Source of the DNA: Mytilisepta virgata
Taxonomy: Eukaryota; Mollusca; Bivalvia; Mytilida; Mytilidae
NCBI GenBank assembly: GCA_028015205.1
Contig: JAPWFG010000019.1
Location: 930,001 to 994,000, forward strand
Direction: 5' to 3'
DNA length: 64,000 nt
Positions 23,101 through 38,100 of this stretch are shown in pieces. Both the position numbers and the translations under genes were made by a program. Position 1 is the stretch's first letter. Every line of letters starts with the position of its first letter. The notes beneath the pieces are model-generated. The model ran no database searches and was not told where the DNA came from. It worked only from the letters and a program-made list of their open reading frames with translations.

Positions 23101-26100
23101 TCATTTTGAAATTTAAATCTTCTCTACAACATTTCTAGTTACTGATCTGACATAGCCGTAAGCATTACTAAAAGGCCATAGCTTTGTGAAATATTAAAAA
23201 AATAATTAATAAATTATCCAGTGAATCATGTCTTTTTTTATATACTGTAGAAGATATATTTCCTAGATAATTAGGTTTTCTTGAACAACCTTGTCGTAAA
23301 CCATTGTACTTAAACAAATTAAAAATCAATTTTATTTTCAGAAAGTCCCCAGCTCCCAGCAGCAACAGGTTTGTATATTGCTGTATATTGTTCTCTGGTT
23401 TAAAGTATGGCGAAATATTGAGTTGATGAAACATTACAATATATCACTCAGTGTTCCGTATAACTTGGTATATGCGTATCTTAAAACAAATATATATATA
23501 CAAAGTTTGGTCAGTTAGACTTTGTACACTTTCTAATTACTATATCTTGTTCAAACATATTACTGAAAATTACAACTATCGAACAATAACATAAGATTAT
23601 GGGTTGATTTACCTGAGGTTAGTTTCTGGGTAGTCAAATAATGAGTGTACCATGTTTTGAAATAACATAATCATATTAATAAAGAAAATGATGGTCGAAA
23701 TACCGATTGAACACAAATAACCTTTGTTGTATGTAACCGCAAAAAAACTTTATTACTTGTTACAGTCTGTTGCATTTTATCTATTTCATTACTTTTTTAT
23801 CAATTTATTTTCGTCATTGTAACAATAAAAAACAAAGTATTTTCAGGCCCAATCTGTAAAGTGGTAGTTATGTTCAAGACTAACTGTGCAAAGCAAGTTC
23901 AAAAATATGACATCTACATTTGCAATGTCCGCTTTTAATCCCATATACTAAAAATATAAGTTTTGAACTAAATACATGTAATTCAAAGTTTTCTTACGTT
24001 TAAGATTTCCAAAGTTTATTTCAATAAAATTTTAAAAACTAAATGTTGGGTTATTATATTGTTTATATTTATTAGGATGTTTACAAAAGGCAGATTTAGT
24101 ATTTGTTGTGGATGGATCTGGAAGCATAGGACCAACAAACTTTGCTAAACTACAAGAATTCTTGAAGAATATAGTAAAACAACTAAATGTAGGTAGAGAC
24201 TCGGTACATGTTGGCGTTATAAAGTTTAGCAACTATCCGTCAATTGAGTTTCCATTAGACATGCATCTCTCCAGGGCTGAAGTGATGAAGGCAATTGATA
24301 ATATCAACTATGTCGGTGGAGGAACTAACACAGCTGAGGCCATTAATTACATGAACCACCAAATTTTCTCTCAGAAAAGCGGAGCACGATCGAATGTTCC
24401 TAGGATCTCTGTGGTAATAACAGACGGACAGTCGTCTAATCCTTCAACGACAGCAGCCGCCGCCAACCAAGCAAGAGTCGACCACATTGGAATGATGAGC
24501 GTCGGGATAGGTTCAGGAGTTGATCGGGCGGAATTAAATGCCATTGCTGATAATCCAGACAGCCAAAATGCTTTTATGGTCAACAATTACGATCAACTGA
24601 ATTCAATCACCACACAGATAATTCAAAAAGCCTGTCAAGGTACAATTTTTTTTTATCATTTTCAAATTTGAAAGCTTTGTTGGGTTTTATTTTGTAATGT
24701 TTCAAAAACTGGTAATTTGATGTTTTTGTTTAATCTGGTATTAAAACTTGTATAGCGAATTTCGTATCAGACACTATATATAACAACAGTTGTGATTAAT
24801 GACTCCTATATGTATTTTTGTAATATTCCGATCACACCAATACGTATCTTTATAATTACCGTGTCTGGTTTCTTTGCATCCATAGTTGAATTTATGTCAA
24901 CTCTTAAACATTAAGAATAAACTATTTTCTGTTTTTATTTGCTTGACAGTGAGAGCCACGGCACCCGTACCAACGACTCGACAACCAGGTAATTAATTTA
25001 ATTTATACGTGATGATTAATTGTTTGTGTTACCCTTCAAACTATACAAGAAAACATATTATCATGACTTTTTTCATCAGAAAATAATACATTTCTGCAAA
25101 AATATTTGTTATGTTACTTTTTTGTCATATTCATTAGAGTTTGTAATAATTATCTGTTTCTTAATGTTTAGGAGTTTCCTTGCCTGATGATCCTTGCAAG
25201 GATGTACAACCGAATTGTAAGAGTTTCCAGGCTAATATGTGCTACGAATATGCACCGTGGGCAAAGGACAACTGTGCCAGATTTTGTGGTATCTGTCAGC
25301 GTAAGTACTTAATGATTTAGATCATGCTCATTCATTTCTTACGTTTTGCGAAGTAATGAATATATTCTTTATATATTTATATATATATATATATATATAG
25401 ATCGATTATAAAATGTCATTTTTCATATTATCAGCCCTAGGTCAAGATATCGCCCGAGAGCCACCATGCTCAAAGGATGATTTTGACCATGAACTAATAA
25501 TGGATCTGATATGAATAATGTCATGTTATGATATTTTTATCATATACTTCAACATTGGTGTTTTACAGATCTCCATGAAAATTCTTATCTCAATGATTTC
25601 AGTTTCATTGCCGTATTCTCGAGGCCGTATTACCGAATATCCTCATTGTCCCTCATCCATTTAGTCAAAATGTTTTGTCACTTAATGTTTTTCTGTTTGT
25701 ATTAACCTTTTTGAGCGAATTAATATAATCCACAGTTTCGTCCCGATATCGTCTTCCGCGTTTCTATGTGCTAGTAAATTTATAATCGATTACGGAAACG
25801 ACTGATTTATAATGCGATTACGGATTAGGGGTGTGATATAAAGCGGAAGAAGTTGATAACAAAGTCATATCAGCCCGCTAAGCCAATTCTTATAAGATTT
25901 GGGCAGAAATATGTACAATTTCCAATTTTATCGTAGGGTAATATTTTTTCTTTATTTTCTATATATATATATATAGATGTGTGTGTGTGTATAAAACTAT
26001 ACTCTTTTATTATGACTTTTCATATCATATCATATTTTATATGTGCGTTTCTTGTTTTCATTGTAGCAAAGTATACGACAGCACCACCACCGTGCGTGGA

Positions 26101-29100
26101 CATGATATCAGATTGTACCAATTATGGCTTGTTTGTGTGTCATGAACCTAAATACAAAGGATGGGCGGGTGATAACTGCAGAAAATTCTGTGGCTTTTGT
26201 GGTAAGATGAACATTGGATGTTCTTAATTAATGTTCATTTTGTTTTTTTGGGGTTTTTTTTGTTTTTTGCGGGGGGGTATATAGGAATCACCCTTTCCGC
26301 CCGTCCGTCTGTCTGTCTGTCCATATGTCTTGTAAGCGCTACTTCTTCAAAACCTCTCAATGGATTTTGATGAAACTTTATATGAAGGTTGTGCATCATA
26401 TGTAGATGTGCATGAATCAAAATACTTATCGCCAGATACTTGCAAAGGAAGATAATCCATCTTAAGGGTTTTAAATGATTTAACCATGTAAGCGCAAATC
26501 CTCCTATATCTTTCAATGGATTTCGATGAAACTTTATATGAAGGTTGGGCATCATATGTAGATGTGCATGAAGCAAAATACTTATCGCCGGATGCTTGCA
26601 AAGAAAGATGATCCATCTTAGGGGTTCTACATGTTTTAACCTTGTAAGCGCAACTCCTCCTATATCTTTCAATGGATTTTGATGAAACTTTATATGAAGG
26701 TTAGGCATCATATAGATGTACATGAAGCCAGATAATTATCGCCGGATGCTTGCAAAGAAAGATGATCCATCTTAAGGGTTCTACATGTTTTAACCTTGTA
26801 AGCGCAACTCCTCCTATATCTTTCAATGGATTTTGATGAAACTTTATATGAAGGTTGGGCGTCATATATAGATGTGCATGAAGCCAGATAATTATCGCCG
26901 GATGCTTGCAAAGGAAGATGATCCATCGTAAGGGTTTTACATGTTTTAAGCTTTTAAGCGCAACTCCCTCCTAAACCGTTCAATGGATTCTGATGAAACT
27001 TTATATGAAGGTTGGTCATTATATGTAGATGTGCATGAAGCAAGATACTTATCGCCAGATGCTTGCAAAGGAAGATAATCCAACTTGTTACATGTTTAAA
27101 GCTTGTAAGCGCAACTCCTAAATTGTTCAATGGATTTTGATGCAACTTTATATGAAGGTTATATATCATATGTAGATGTGCATGAAGCAAGATAATTATC
27201 GCCGGATGCTTACAAAGGGAGATAACCCTACTGAAGGGTTTTACATGTTTAAAGCGTGTAAGCGCAACTCCTCCTAAACCGTTCAATGGATTCTAATGAA
27301 AGTTTATATTAAGGTTAGGCATCATATGTAGATGTGCATGAAGCAAGATAATCATTGCCGGATGCTTGCAAAGTGGGATAATCCAACTTATGGGTTTTAC
27401 ATGTTTGAAGCTTGTAAGCTCAACTACTAGTATTGCAAGCGGCGGTATCGCTCAGTGAGGTCACTCACAGTTCTAGTTTTAGATAAAATTGAACTAGCTC
27501 AAGACTAGAATTGTTGTCTGTGAATGAAATGTTAATGTGTATATGGTTCCGATGAAAGCGTTCGAGATGAACTTGAAGGTGGAATCCAAAATAATTTTCT
27601 AGTACATTGTTATAGTAAATTCAGTGTCAAAATTAATTTTTGATTATTTTGGTGTTTTTAAAATTCTTCCTCAAAAGTAAGAAAAAATGAACAGTAATGT
27701 GTAATGTATGATACACATATATAGAAGATGTATTTGTTTTCAAGCAAAATTTACTAAATCTTTCCGAAAATAGGTATTGTAAATGATTAAATACATTTTT
27801 AACAGGTGCTGAAAATGGAGCCATCGGATTCTGTAAGTATATCTTATAATTTATCAATGGAAATATTGATTTGGAAAGAAAAATTCAAAGTAGTTTTTTA
27901 GTAAAGAAAACGAAACTACATGTATAAGACAATCCCATTTTTTATTTATTTATTTTTTTTTTTTTTTTTTATTTTATTTTTTTTTTTTTTTTTGTATTTT
28001 ATATTACTCTTTTTTATTTATTTTTCGATTTCAAAAATTCGATAAAAATGATTTTTAGACGGAAAATGTCACTACAAAGGGCAATCTTACCAGCATGGAC
28101 AAAAATGGACCGATGGATGCGACTACGAGTGTGTATGTGAAGATGGTCAAACTGGAAGATATAGATGTTATAACAGGTAAGATTAAAGGAGAATTTAAAT
28201 GATATTTCTATTTCCGTTTTTTAATATTACTTTATCAGTTTTCTACTGAATATTATCAAAATGGAATCTATTTCACAACCTTGATTTGATATGAAAGTTC
28301 AAATATTTTTTTTCTGTTATAACTGATCATGATTTTAAAAAATACTGTAAATGGAATCAGAGGTATAAGCAGAGGCGGGGTACTTTTTATACATCATGAT
28401 CTTTGTTTTGTTAGTCTCTATATACAAGTTAGAAGCGAAGATACAAATCGTCGTACATCTTACACTGCATAACATTCCCTTTATAACACTATGTTAAAAA
28501 GCTATATAGCAATTCAATAGAAATAAACAAAAAATTATAGTATATTATTGTTTGTTTTTTTATTTGAATTCTATGCATCAGATGAGACCTTTACTTGCAG
28601 ATGTCCACTTTATTACAATCTGCCAAGCGAATGTACATTAGTACGTAGTCCTACTGAATGTTGTCAAGTACCAGTTTGTAATTTTAACCAGCAGATTCAG
28701 TCATTTACCAGTAATTCTATGGGTCGTACACCTTCGGGAATGGGTAAGCTATTGAGTTACATCATTTCCATATTCATAAGTAAGTAACCAAGAAATGAAT
28801 TACAATTTTTCGCCAACCCTACTAAGTTAAGATAATAATGAATAATGATCAACGATAATAATAACAATATTAATAAAAGACTGAAAAGTTTGAAAACAAG
28901 ATTTGGTTTTAAAATTTCTCTCTCATTGCATTTGTATAGCTGTATGTGCCTACAAACAAAAGATGTACTACCAGGGTCAGAGCTGGCAGGATGGATGCGA
29001 TTATCAATGTACATGTACAAATTCTGGAACAGGACAGTATAGATGTCAAGATTTGTAAGTTGTAAACGCTATGAGACATGGAATTAGTCAAAGTAATTGT

Positions 29101-32100
29101 ATTTCACGAGGTCCTCAAATATTTATGAACCTTCACAATTTGATTTTAGGACCTCCTGGAATATCTATGGGTTTCCATGAAACGAATTTAGACCTCCTGA
29201 AATATTACAGGAGTTCCTGAAATATATAAGGATTTCCATAATTAGATTTCAGAACCTCCATAAATAGAAATTAGGGAATTCTGAAATCGATTTATAGAAA
29301 AGGGTAAATATTGCAGCAGATCCTGAAATCGATTTCTGGAGCTCCTTTAATCTAATCGTGGAGGTTCTGAAATAGAATTATGGAGGTCCTAAAATATTTC
29401 AGGTGCTCCTGATATTGAATTCTTTAGGTTCATAAATATCAGTTTAGGACCCCCTAAAATACCATTCTTTTTTCGCATCTCATAAAATACTGCATTTCAA
29501 TTTCACGACTTGTATCTTGTGATTTGAAGGATTTTGCAGTCTTACTCGTATTTAATTATCTAGAATTAAACATACGCAAAAAAAGAAATTATATTACATC
29601 AAATTACATTCTTTGATTTTTTTTAAATAATACATTTAAAAGTATCAATTGTTACGCATGAGAGATAGGCAGGCGTGTTACGGCCATCAGTTTTGCCAGA
29701 AGCCCTCTTTCAAGTTATATATCTACCCGCAAAAATTAGTTAACTTTTTAGACGCTAATAGAAAAAAATATATTTTATGACTAATGAAAATATTAATGTC
29801 CTAAAAACATTGGGTATATTTATAAATAATTGTTTAGAAATAAGAAATTCTATATAATAACATGCAAATATTTTAATTGATATATTATGATAATGTAGAT
29901 ATTGTGCATATAGTATGGCTCTGACCTGACTGCGGTTATTGTTGGTCTAAATATATATATGTAAACTGTATATGTTCCTCCAATGATATAAATCATTTGT
30001 ATTTGATTGCTTGCTCTTAATGGGCCCTTAATTGGAAATAAAATTCTTTATTCTTATATATAATCAGGGATCATATAATACTAACAGTATAACTTCATAT
30101 ACAGTTCCTGATATAATACTATATACAATACCAATTATCTCGGCAATTTAATCAATTTATACATCGACAGGAAACAAAATTAAGCTCTTAGTTAGAACAA
30201 AATCAGTTAAACCAGATTCGTGTCCACAATTAGTTTTTTTATTTCCGTTTAAGTTACACTTATGCAAAATCACAAGTCGTAATTTGTCTTAAAATGACAT
30301 ATATATCGCACTACAGAGCTAAGCAAAATGGAAAATACTTGTAACATATTTTGTTTTAACTAATGAAGTAATGTGTGGTTAAGTTAAGTAAATTAGTCAA
30401 GACAACATGAGCTCTACTGTAGTCTAGAATTTAAATACTATTTAAATCCTTGCTAAGACTAAGGAGCTCCTATATGTACAAACCGACTGGAGAACTATTA
30501 AGAAGCAACCATAAAACAACATCATGCATAATTATAAAAGTTGAAACATAAGCATACAAAGCATGTACTAGCAAAAAATAGAGCATAAAACTATGACGCG
30601 GAATCAAGGTCATAAATATCGATTTTAGTATATACTAAATTGATTTTAGGGTATACTAAAATGATTTTAGTATATACCAAAATCATTTTAGGATATCCTA
30701 AAATCAATTAAGTATATACTAAATTCATTTTAGGATATCCTAAAATCAATTTAGTATATACTAAATTGATTAAAATGATTTTAGTAACTAAAATCATCCT
30801 AAAATCAATTTTGTATATACTAATTACTAAAATCATTTTAATCGATTTAGTATATACTAAATTGATTTTAGGATATCCTAAAATGATTTTAGTAACTAAA
30901 TTCATTTTAGGATACCCTAAAATCAATTTAGCATATACTGAAATATTCAGCTTATACAGAAATATTGGCTTTTCTCACTCCCTCTAAATTGCTTTATTCT
31001 CCCATATTTTTTTATCATTTCTAAACAAGACAATGAAATTATGTAACTTCAATGGGTTTTGTACTAATATATTGTCATTTTAATCAAGATATCTGATATA
31101 CATCAGAGACATATAAAACATGTTTTATATGTCTCTGTATACATGTAGAAGATTTCTGAATGATTTTGAGTCAGAACAGATGTCATTATTTTATTGAAGT
31201 TGATACCATCATATAAAATCCCCAGTTTGTTTTTTATTTCCTTTTTCTCCACTCCCCTGGTCTACCAATACACAGTCCAACCTCTCTTATTTGGTAATGA
31301 TAGAAATTTCGTGCCTGGAGGTGATGAAGGATAAATATTTTGCAACATGCTGTCTTTATTGAATTTTTTTTTTGTTCTAGTAAGGCTCTATTTGTCGTGT
31401 TTCTTCAGTTTGTTGAAAAAACATAATGCAAATCGATTTGCATATTGTGAAGTAACGTTACATTTGCCATTTTTGTGTGCAAGAACTCTTTCTTTGTGAC
31501 CCTCAGTTATGAAGATATTAAATTTATTATATCAGAATTCTTGATGATGCAATATTGTCAACTGAATGTTTTGGGTACTTATAAATTTTCATTTCTGACA
31601 GATTCTCGAAATTTTTCAGTTGTGTCTTATAATAGTGATGCAAAACTAATATGAGGAAGGCGTTCCCTGATGAGCTCCGGAAGTTTTTTTAAGAAGGGTA
31701 TAACAGGAAATCTTCCGTTTTCATGTTCCGTCCCGTCCCATTCTATCTTTTAGTAATAGTGTCTTTATGCATGACCGGCAATTAGCCTCAACTTCCGATT
31801 GAAGAAAAAAATCTTGTCAGTACAGTAACACAAATTGACCCTTCTACCATAATAGCTCCCTTCAGGAGCTTATAACCTCTAAAAGTCCAAGGGAATCACA
31901 GATGAAAAAAAAAATTCATTTTATAAGCCATCATGATTTTTTGTGAATTTCAAATACCAGGTATATGATATATTAATTTTAGCATTTAATGTGAATTTTA
32001 CACGTGAGAGTAATACAGAACTATGATGTGTTCCTGGGATGTGTTTTGCGTGGAACTCGCATCTCTAGAAACAGATATTCTACGAAAATAGAAACTTCTA

Positions 32101-35100
32101 TTCCATTACATGTTCTTTTTTTAAAAGATGTCCTACCTACTCTTCTGTCCCACCTTACTGTCACATGTCAAAGAAAAGTGGAGAATGCTGCTCAAAACCA
32201 GTGTGTGATTTTACAACACAGCAAGGAAGTTTTACTGGTACTGGTTCTGTCAGTGGAAAAGGAATAGGTAAATTTACAAAAAAGCCTAATATCCTAGACT
32301 CTCATCCCTTTTTAGCTCACCTGTCCTAAAAGGACGTGAGCTTTTGCTATCACTTGGCGTCCGTCGTCCTTTGTAAACTTTTTCAAAGATCTTCTCCTCT
32401 GAAACCACTGAACCAATTACAGCCATACTTAGACTGAATGATCCTTAGGGTATCTAGAATAAAGTTTGTGTTTTATTGTTCGTCGAGAAACATGGCCGCC
32501 ATGGCTAAAAATAGAATGTAGGGGTAAACGTCAGTTTTTACCTTATATCTCAAAAACTAAAGAATTTAGAGTAAAACTGACAGGGTAAAAATGTTCATCA
32601 GTTCAAAATCAACCTGCCATGAAATTTTCAGACGAATCGGTCAACCTTTTGTTGGGTTATTGCCTCAGAATTGTTAATTTTAAGGAAATTTTGCAGTTTT
32701 AGGTTATTATCTTGAATATTATTATAGATAATTTCAGACTGTAAATAGAAAAAAATGTTCAACAAAGTAAGATCTACAAATAAATCAACATGACCGAAAT
32801 TGTCAATTGACCCCTTATAGGAGTTTTTGCCATTAAAGACGATTTTTCACATTTTTTTCGTCATCTTTGTAAACTTTCAAAAATCTCCTCTGAAACTACT
32901 GAATAAATTTCAGCCAAACTTAGGTTGAAAGATCCCTAGCATATCTAGTATAAAGAATATGTTTTGTTTTTTTGTCCATTGAGAAACATGGCTGCCATGG
33001 CTAAAATTAGAACATAGGTGAAAAATGCACTTTTTGGTTCATTTCTCAAAAACTTAAGCAGTAAGAGCAAAACTGTCACTAGTAAAAATGTTTATGAGGT
33101 CAAGATCTACCTGCCATGAAATTTTCAGATGAATCGGTCAACCCATTTTCGGGTTATTGCCCATGAATTGTTAATTTTAAGGAAATTTTGCAGTTTAAAT
33201 TATTAACTAAGGTACTTGAATATTATTATAGACAAGGACAAACTGTAAACAGCAAAAATGTTCACGAAAGTAAGATCTACAAATAATTCAACATGACCAA
33301 AATCGTCAATTGACCCCTTATGGGAGTTTTTACCCTTGAAATATTATTTACATGTAAACAGTAATTATCAGTAAAAATAATGGTCTGACATATTTTCATA
33401 GTTGTTAAGAGCATAACTTGAAATATATTAAATGGTAGCTGTACAACTATAATTTAGGATCAATGTCATTGAAAAAGTCCATAGCAACCAGATATATATT
33501 TGGGTTAAGGATCCTATAATTTACCTGTACAAGTAAAAAAGAAAGGTCAAGAGTCAATACCATTGACAAAGTCCATAGCAATGGATGAAAAAGTCCCTAG
33601 CAACCATATATATTTGGGTTAAGGACCCTATAATTTAGCTGTACAAGTCAAAATGTAAGTCAAGATTCAATGCCATTGAAAAAGTCCATAACAACTGAGG
33701 AAAAAGTCAGTAGCAACCATATATATTTAGGTTCAGGATTCTATATTTTAGCTGTTAAAGTCAATATTTAGGGGAAAAATGCAACAGTATACATTAAATA
33801 GCAAACATAATCATTGATGCAAGATCTACACAAAAAGTAACAGGTGAGCGATTCAGGCTCAGCCTCTTGTTTATAATCAGTGTTAGTGGGCAGACTTTTT
33901 TTAGATAAGAAGTTAATTGATGTATATGTATTGGTTTGCATTAAATTGTTTAGTGGTCAAGTTGATTTTAGATAAACTCTTAGGAAAGTTCCAGTTAGGT
34001 AATTTTGTCACTATCATTAAACCCCAATCTAATCAAAATTATTTTTTTGCGCTTGCTCCTTATTTTCGTTCGGTTGTTTATATGTTTATAGATTGTTTAA
34101 ACCCATACAATTTTTTACCCCTGATATTCCGTATTTTGTGGAACAGATATCGAAATACCAAGTAAACAGAAATAAAAACAGAGCTAATATGTTATCTCAG
34201 CTGGAAAAATAGAAATATAAAAAAAAATGATGACATGTTTGAGAACTGAAATAATAGGTTTATTTTATTTGAAAGGAACCATTTTCTTATGAAAAATACT
34301 GTCCAGATTTTCAGCAGAATTATATTTTTACAATTATTTATACAAATTCTTTTTTTTCAGGAAAAACACCAACAACACCCCCTCCATGTGTGGATAATCT
34401 ACCAAACTGTGATAGATTCGATAAGGATTCTTGTATCAATTATCCTGGTTGGGCAAGTGACAACTGTAGAAAACATTGTAATTTGTGTGGTAAATGTCTT
34501 TCTCATTTTCTTCTTTTTACCTTTTTATATGAGTGCAAATATTTGCAGTCGTATTATGGTATGAGCCTGTCAGAGTCCATAGACAGATTTTTTTTATGGG
34601 GATCATATATCAATGATATTATACCACTAAAATCTTCTCATAACACTGTACACAGATTAGCAAAATTGGGTCACTTTGACCTATATTTAATGCATGAGTG
34701 AATCCAATAAAGTTTTGCCTTTAATTTCATGTTCTAGGAATTTATACTGTTATATCAATGATACTTCATCGCTATAATCATCTTACAAATTATATAATGT
34801 ATTTCTCCATCAATTGGGTCATTATGACTCACATTTTTGGCTTAATGGCTCTGTTAAGTTTTTTCATTTAGGACCATTTCTCAGAAACCTATTGAGACAA
34901 ACCAATGATAAGATACCTATGCATTCATGTTTTACAGTACAGCAAAAGTCAGAAACATTTGAGTCACCATGACCTACATTTTATGCTTTAGTGACTTTGC
35001 TTAAATTTTTTTCATTTAGGTGTATTATTAAGGTAACAGGTACGTAAATGGGCAATCTCACAGATTTTTATGAAATTTTGCAAGCAATTAGAGCATGTGG

Positions 35101-38100
35101 AACTGCATATGAATATCGAATAAATATATAAGTAACTTTTATACTTTCGGATATATAGCAAATTGAATATTGTGTAGAAAGAAGTACAAATGTATAGGAT
35201 GCACATAAATATCGCAAAAAATATAGAAAAATTTTACTTTAAATTGCCTTTTCTCAAAAACGTGTCCTACGAATTTTATTAAAAATTGATATGTTATTGC
35301 CACTAAAATTTCCGTTTTATTGATATGAAAGCTATAGGGGGTCACCAAATTCGTTTTTACAGTATAAATCATCCAAGTGTCTGTGCAATACCTAAAACCG
35401 TCGAAAAATAGGATTTAGAGCCACGACGTCACGATTATTTTTGCCTTTTCGGTGCTTTTTCCATGCTGTACAGCAGATTCAACTATCCATACTCAAAAAG
35501 CGAATTCGATGACCCCCTATAAATTTTATATCAATAAAACGGAAATTCCAGTAGCAAAAACATATCATTTTAAAAGAAATTCATAGGACAGGATTTCGAG
35601 AAATGTTAATTTGTAGTCAAAATTGCTGAACTTTTTTACGATATTTACATGTATTCTATATATTTGTACTACTATTTTCCGGATTTTTAATTTGCTATAT
35701 CTCAGAAAGTGTAAAAGTTATATATATCATTTTTTCGATGTTCATGTGCAGTTCCTCATGCTCTAGTTATATGCAAAATTTCATAAAATTCCATGAGATT
35801 ATCCATTTACGTACCTGTCACCTTAAAGAAACTATGGTGATGTATTAATGATAATTCACAATTACAGTCATTTTGTATAGTACAACAGCTCAGCTACATT
35901 TGAGTCACTATGACCTATATTTTATGGTAGAGTGAATTTGATTAAATTTTTGCATTTTAATGTATTTCTAAAAAACATGTGATGATATATCAGTGATATT
36001 ATACAACTACAATCATCTTTAGTTCAACACAGATCACCAACATATAAGTCCATATGACCTAGCTACATATCATGCTCTATTAGATTTTGGCATTTGGGAC
36101 CTTAGGTCAGAAATATAATTTAGTGCTGTGGATTCATTATTTTTAATGGAGTAAAAACTAATGTACTGGTAACCAGGATATATAATGAAACTTTCATATA
36201 CTGGTTTCTAAATTCTCAAAATGATTTTCCATCATAAATTATTGATGGGAACTCGATGTTCAGGGGAAAGAACATCTGTGTCTGCATGGTCTGTAAGACA
36301 CGGAACCTCTAGTTTTAATGAAAATACTGCATTATTTTCAAAAATTGCAGTAGAAATTGATACTTTTTGTAGTAGAATTCTTACATTTTTCCTCTTTAAA
36401 ATAAATCTCTTTACAATTTTTTTTTAAATTGCATTGCATTAATATATAAATAAGTGTAAAAATTTGTTTTTTTTTTCTTTTATCAGATGTAAAACCTACT
36501 CCTTCTTCTGGTGGTAAGTTTTGAATATTAAGTTTCTTATTTACAGTAATTTCTTTTTCTTCTTTTTCCTGATTTTATCACAACTTTACATGCAAAACCA
36601 TGACGATATCATTTTACCTTGAAAAATTAGTGTATGTAGATAGTTTCCTGGTTCCCTTAAGGGAAAATACATTAAATGAGCTGTTTCTGAAAAAGCACTT
36701 TTCAAACATCTTTTTCACAGTTTTTTGGCAAGATTTGAGAATAAGGATAAAAGGCAATATACAAACACTGCAAAAAAACCGTCAAATCTATTTGATATTT
36801 TTGGGCAGTGTGCTTTTATTTGAAAAATGAATGGTATAGGGTAAACAGCAGCGATACAAAACATTAGTAGATTTGAACACAGGAAGAGGTTGATTTAAAG
36901 GCCACTATGTGGTTTTTAACACAGAGCAATAACAGCCCTCAACAAAACATAAGCACTAGAAAGTTAAATGATAAAGAAGAAAACCAGTGTTTTTACAGTT
37001 AGATCTAAATAATATATGTCAATAAACAGACATAAGTTCCTTGTGAAAAATATACTTGTTAAATATTAATGTAAGAAGGGCAAGCACAATTACTCTTACT
37101 TCATTATAAGCCTGATTTCATAACAAAATGGTGGCTGAGTGGTCTAGGTAGTTCATCATGACTACTAATGATCACTAGCCTGTCAACGCTGAGGTTGTGA
37201 GTTCGAATCTCACCTGTGGCGGGGTGTGTTCGACTCCTATCTTAATTGACAAGGATTGCCAATTTTCCTACTGTAGGTCGGTGGTTCTCTCCGGGTACTG
37301 CAGCTTCCTCCACCAATAAAAACTGGCCGCCGCGAAATAGCCAAATGTGCTGAAAACAGCGTAAAACCCCAACTAAACAAGCAAACAAACAATCATAACA
37401 AAACTGTATGCAATAAATAAATTCTGCTGTATGCATGCAGAAATAACTCAATCATTAGCTGTCATCAAAGGCATAATTTTTCTGCCCTTTTAAACAGTCT
37501 TAACACACATCATTCAGTTGTTTCATTTTAATGGTTATACATGTATTAAGTTAAACTTATTTTTTCATGGAGATATAAAATTGTGTATCTTGCAGACAGA
37601 TGTATGTATCAAGGTCAGGAATACCAACAAGGTCAAGGCTGGATGGTTAGCTGTGATACACAGTGTGTGTGTGAAGATGCTATATATGGTTACTACAGAT
37701 GCACCAATATGTAAGTGATGTAAGACTAACTGCTGAAAAATCAATTAATTTCCAATTTCTTTTTATGAATGAATGATATTCCTTCAGGTGATATTGTCTG
37801 TATTCAACTGCATTTTGATTTGATTGTGTGATTACTTTGAAAACTCTTTGGTATATTGTGGTTATAGCTTTTTAAAAATAGCAGTAAGTTACTGAACTGA
37901 CATAGGGACCAATAAGAAGTCTGAAATTCAAAGTCAGATGTTTTAGGGAATGTGAGTTTAATAAGTTTTTTATTTAGATTTTTACTCTAAATATAAGATT
38001 TTTTCCAATGAAATGTTACAAGGTTGTGTATTTTGTTTTCATTTTTAAGCTGAATAAAAAACATTCTGCTGCTCACATGAACTATGGAAGGTTATTCTTT

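Noticed and set aside
26235..27286. Minus-strand repetitive proteins over the 156-bp array
   Set aside because: The 156-bp period is divisible by three, so one frame stays open through the repeats; no start context or splice support.
30620..30945. CRISPR-like array
   Set aside because: Units are palindromic with no unique spacers, and the genome is eukaryotic.
25172..34489. ShK exons as toxin genes
   Set aside because: The fold is shared with many non-toxic secreted proteins, and here it is embedded in a multi-domain protein.
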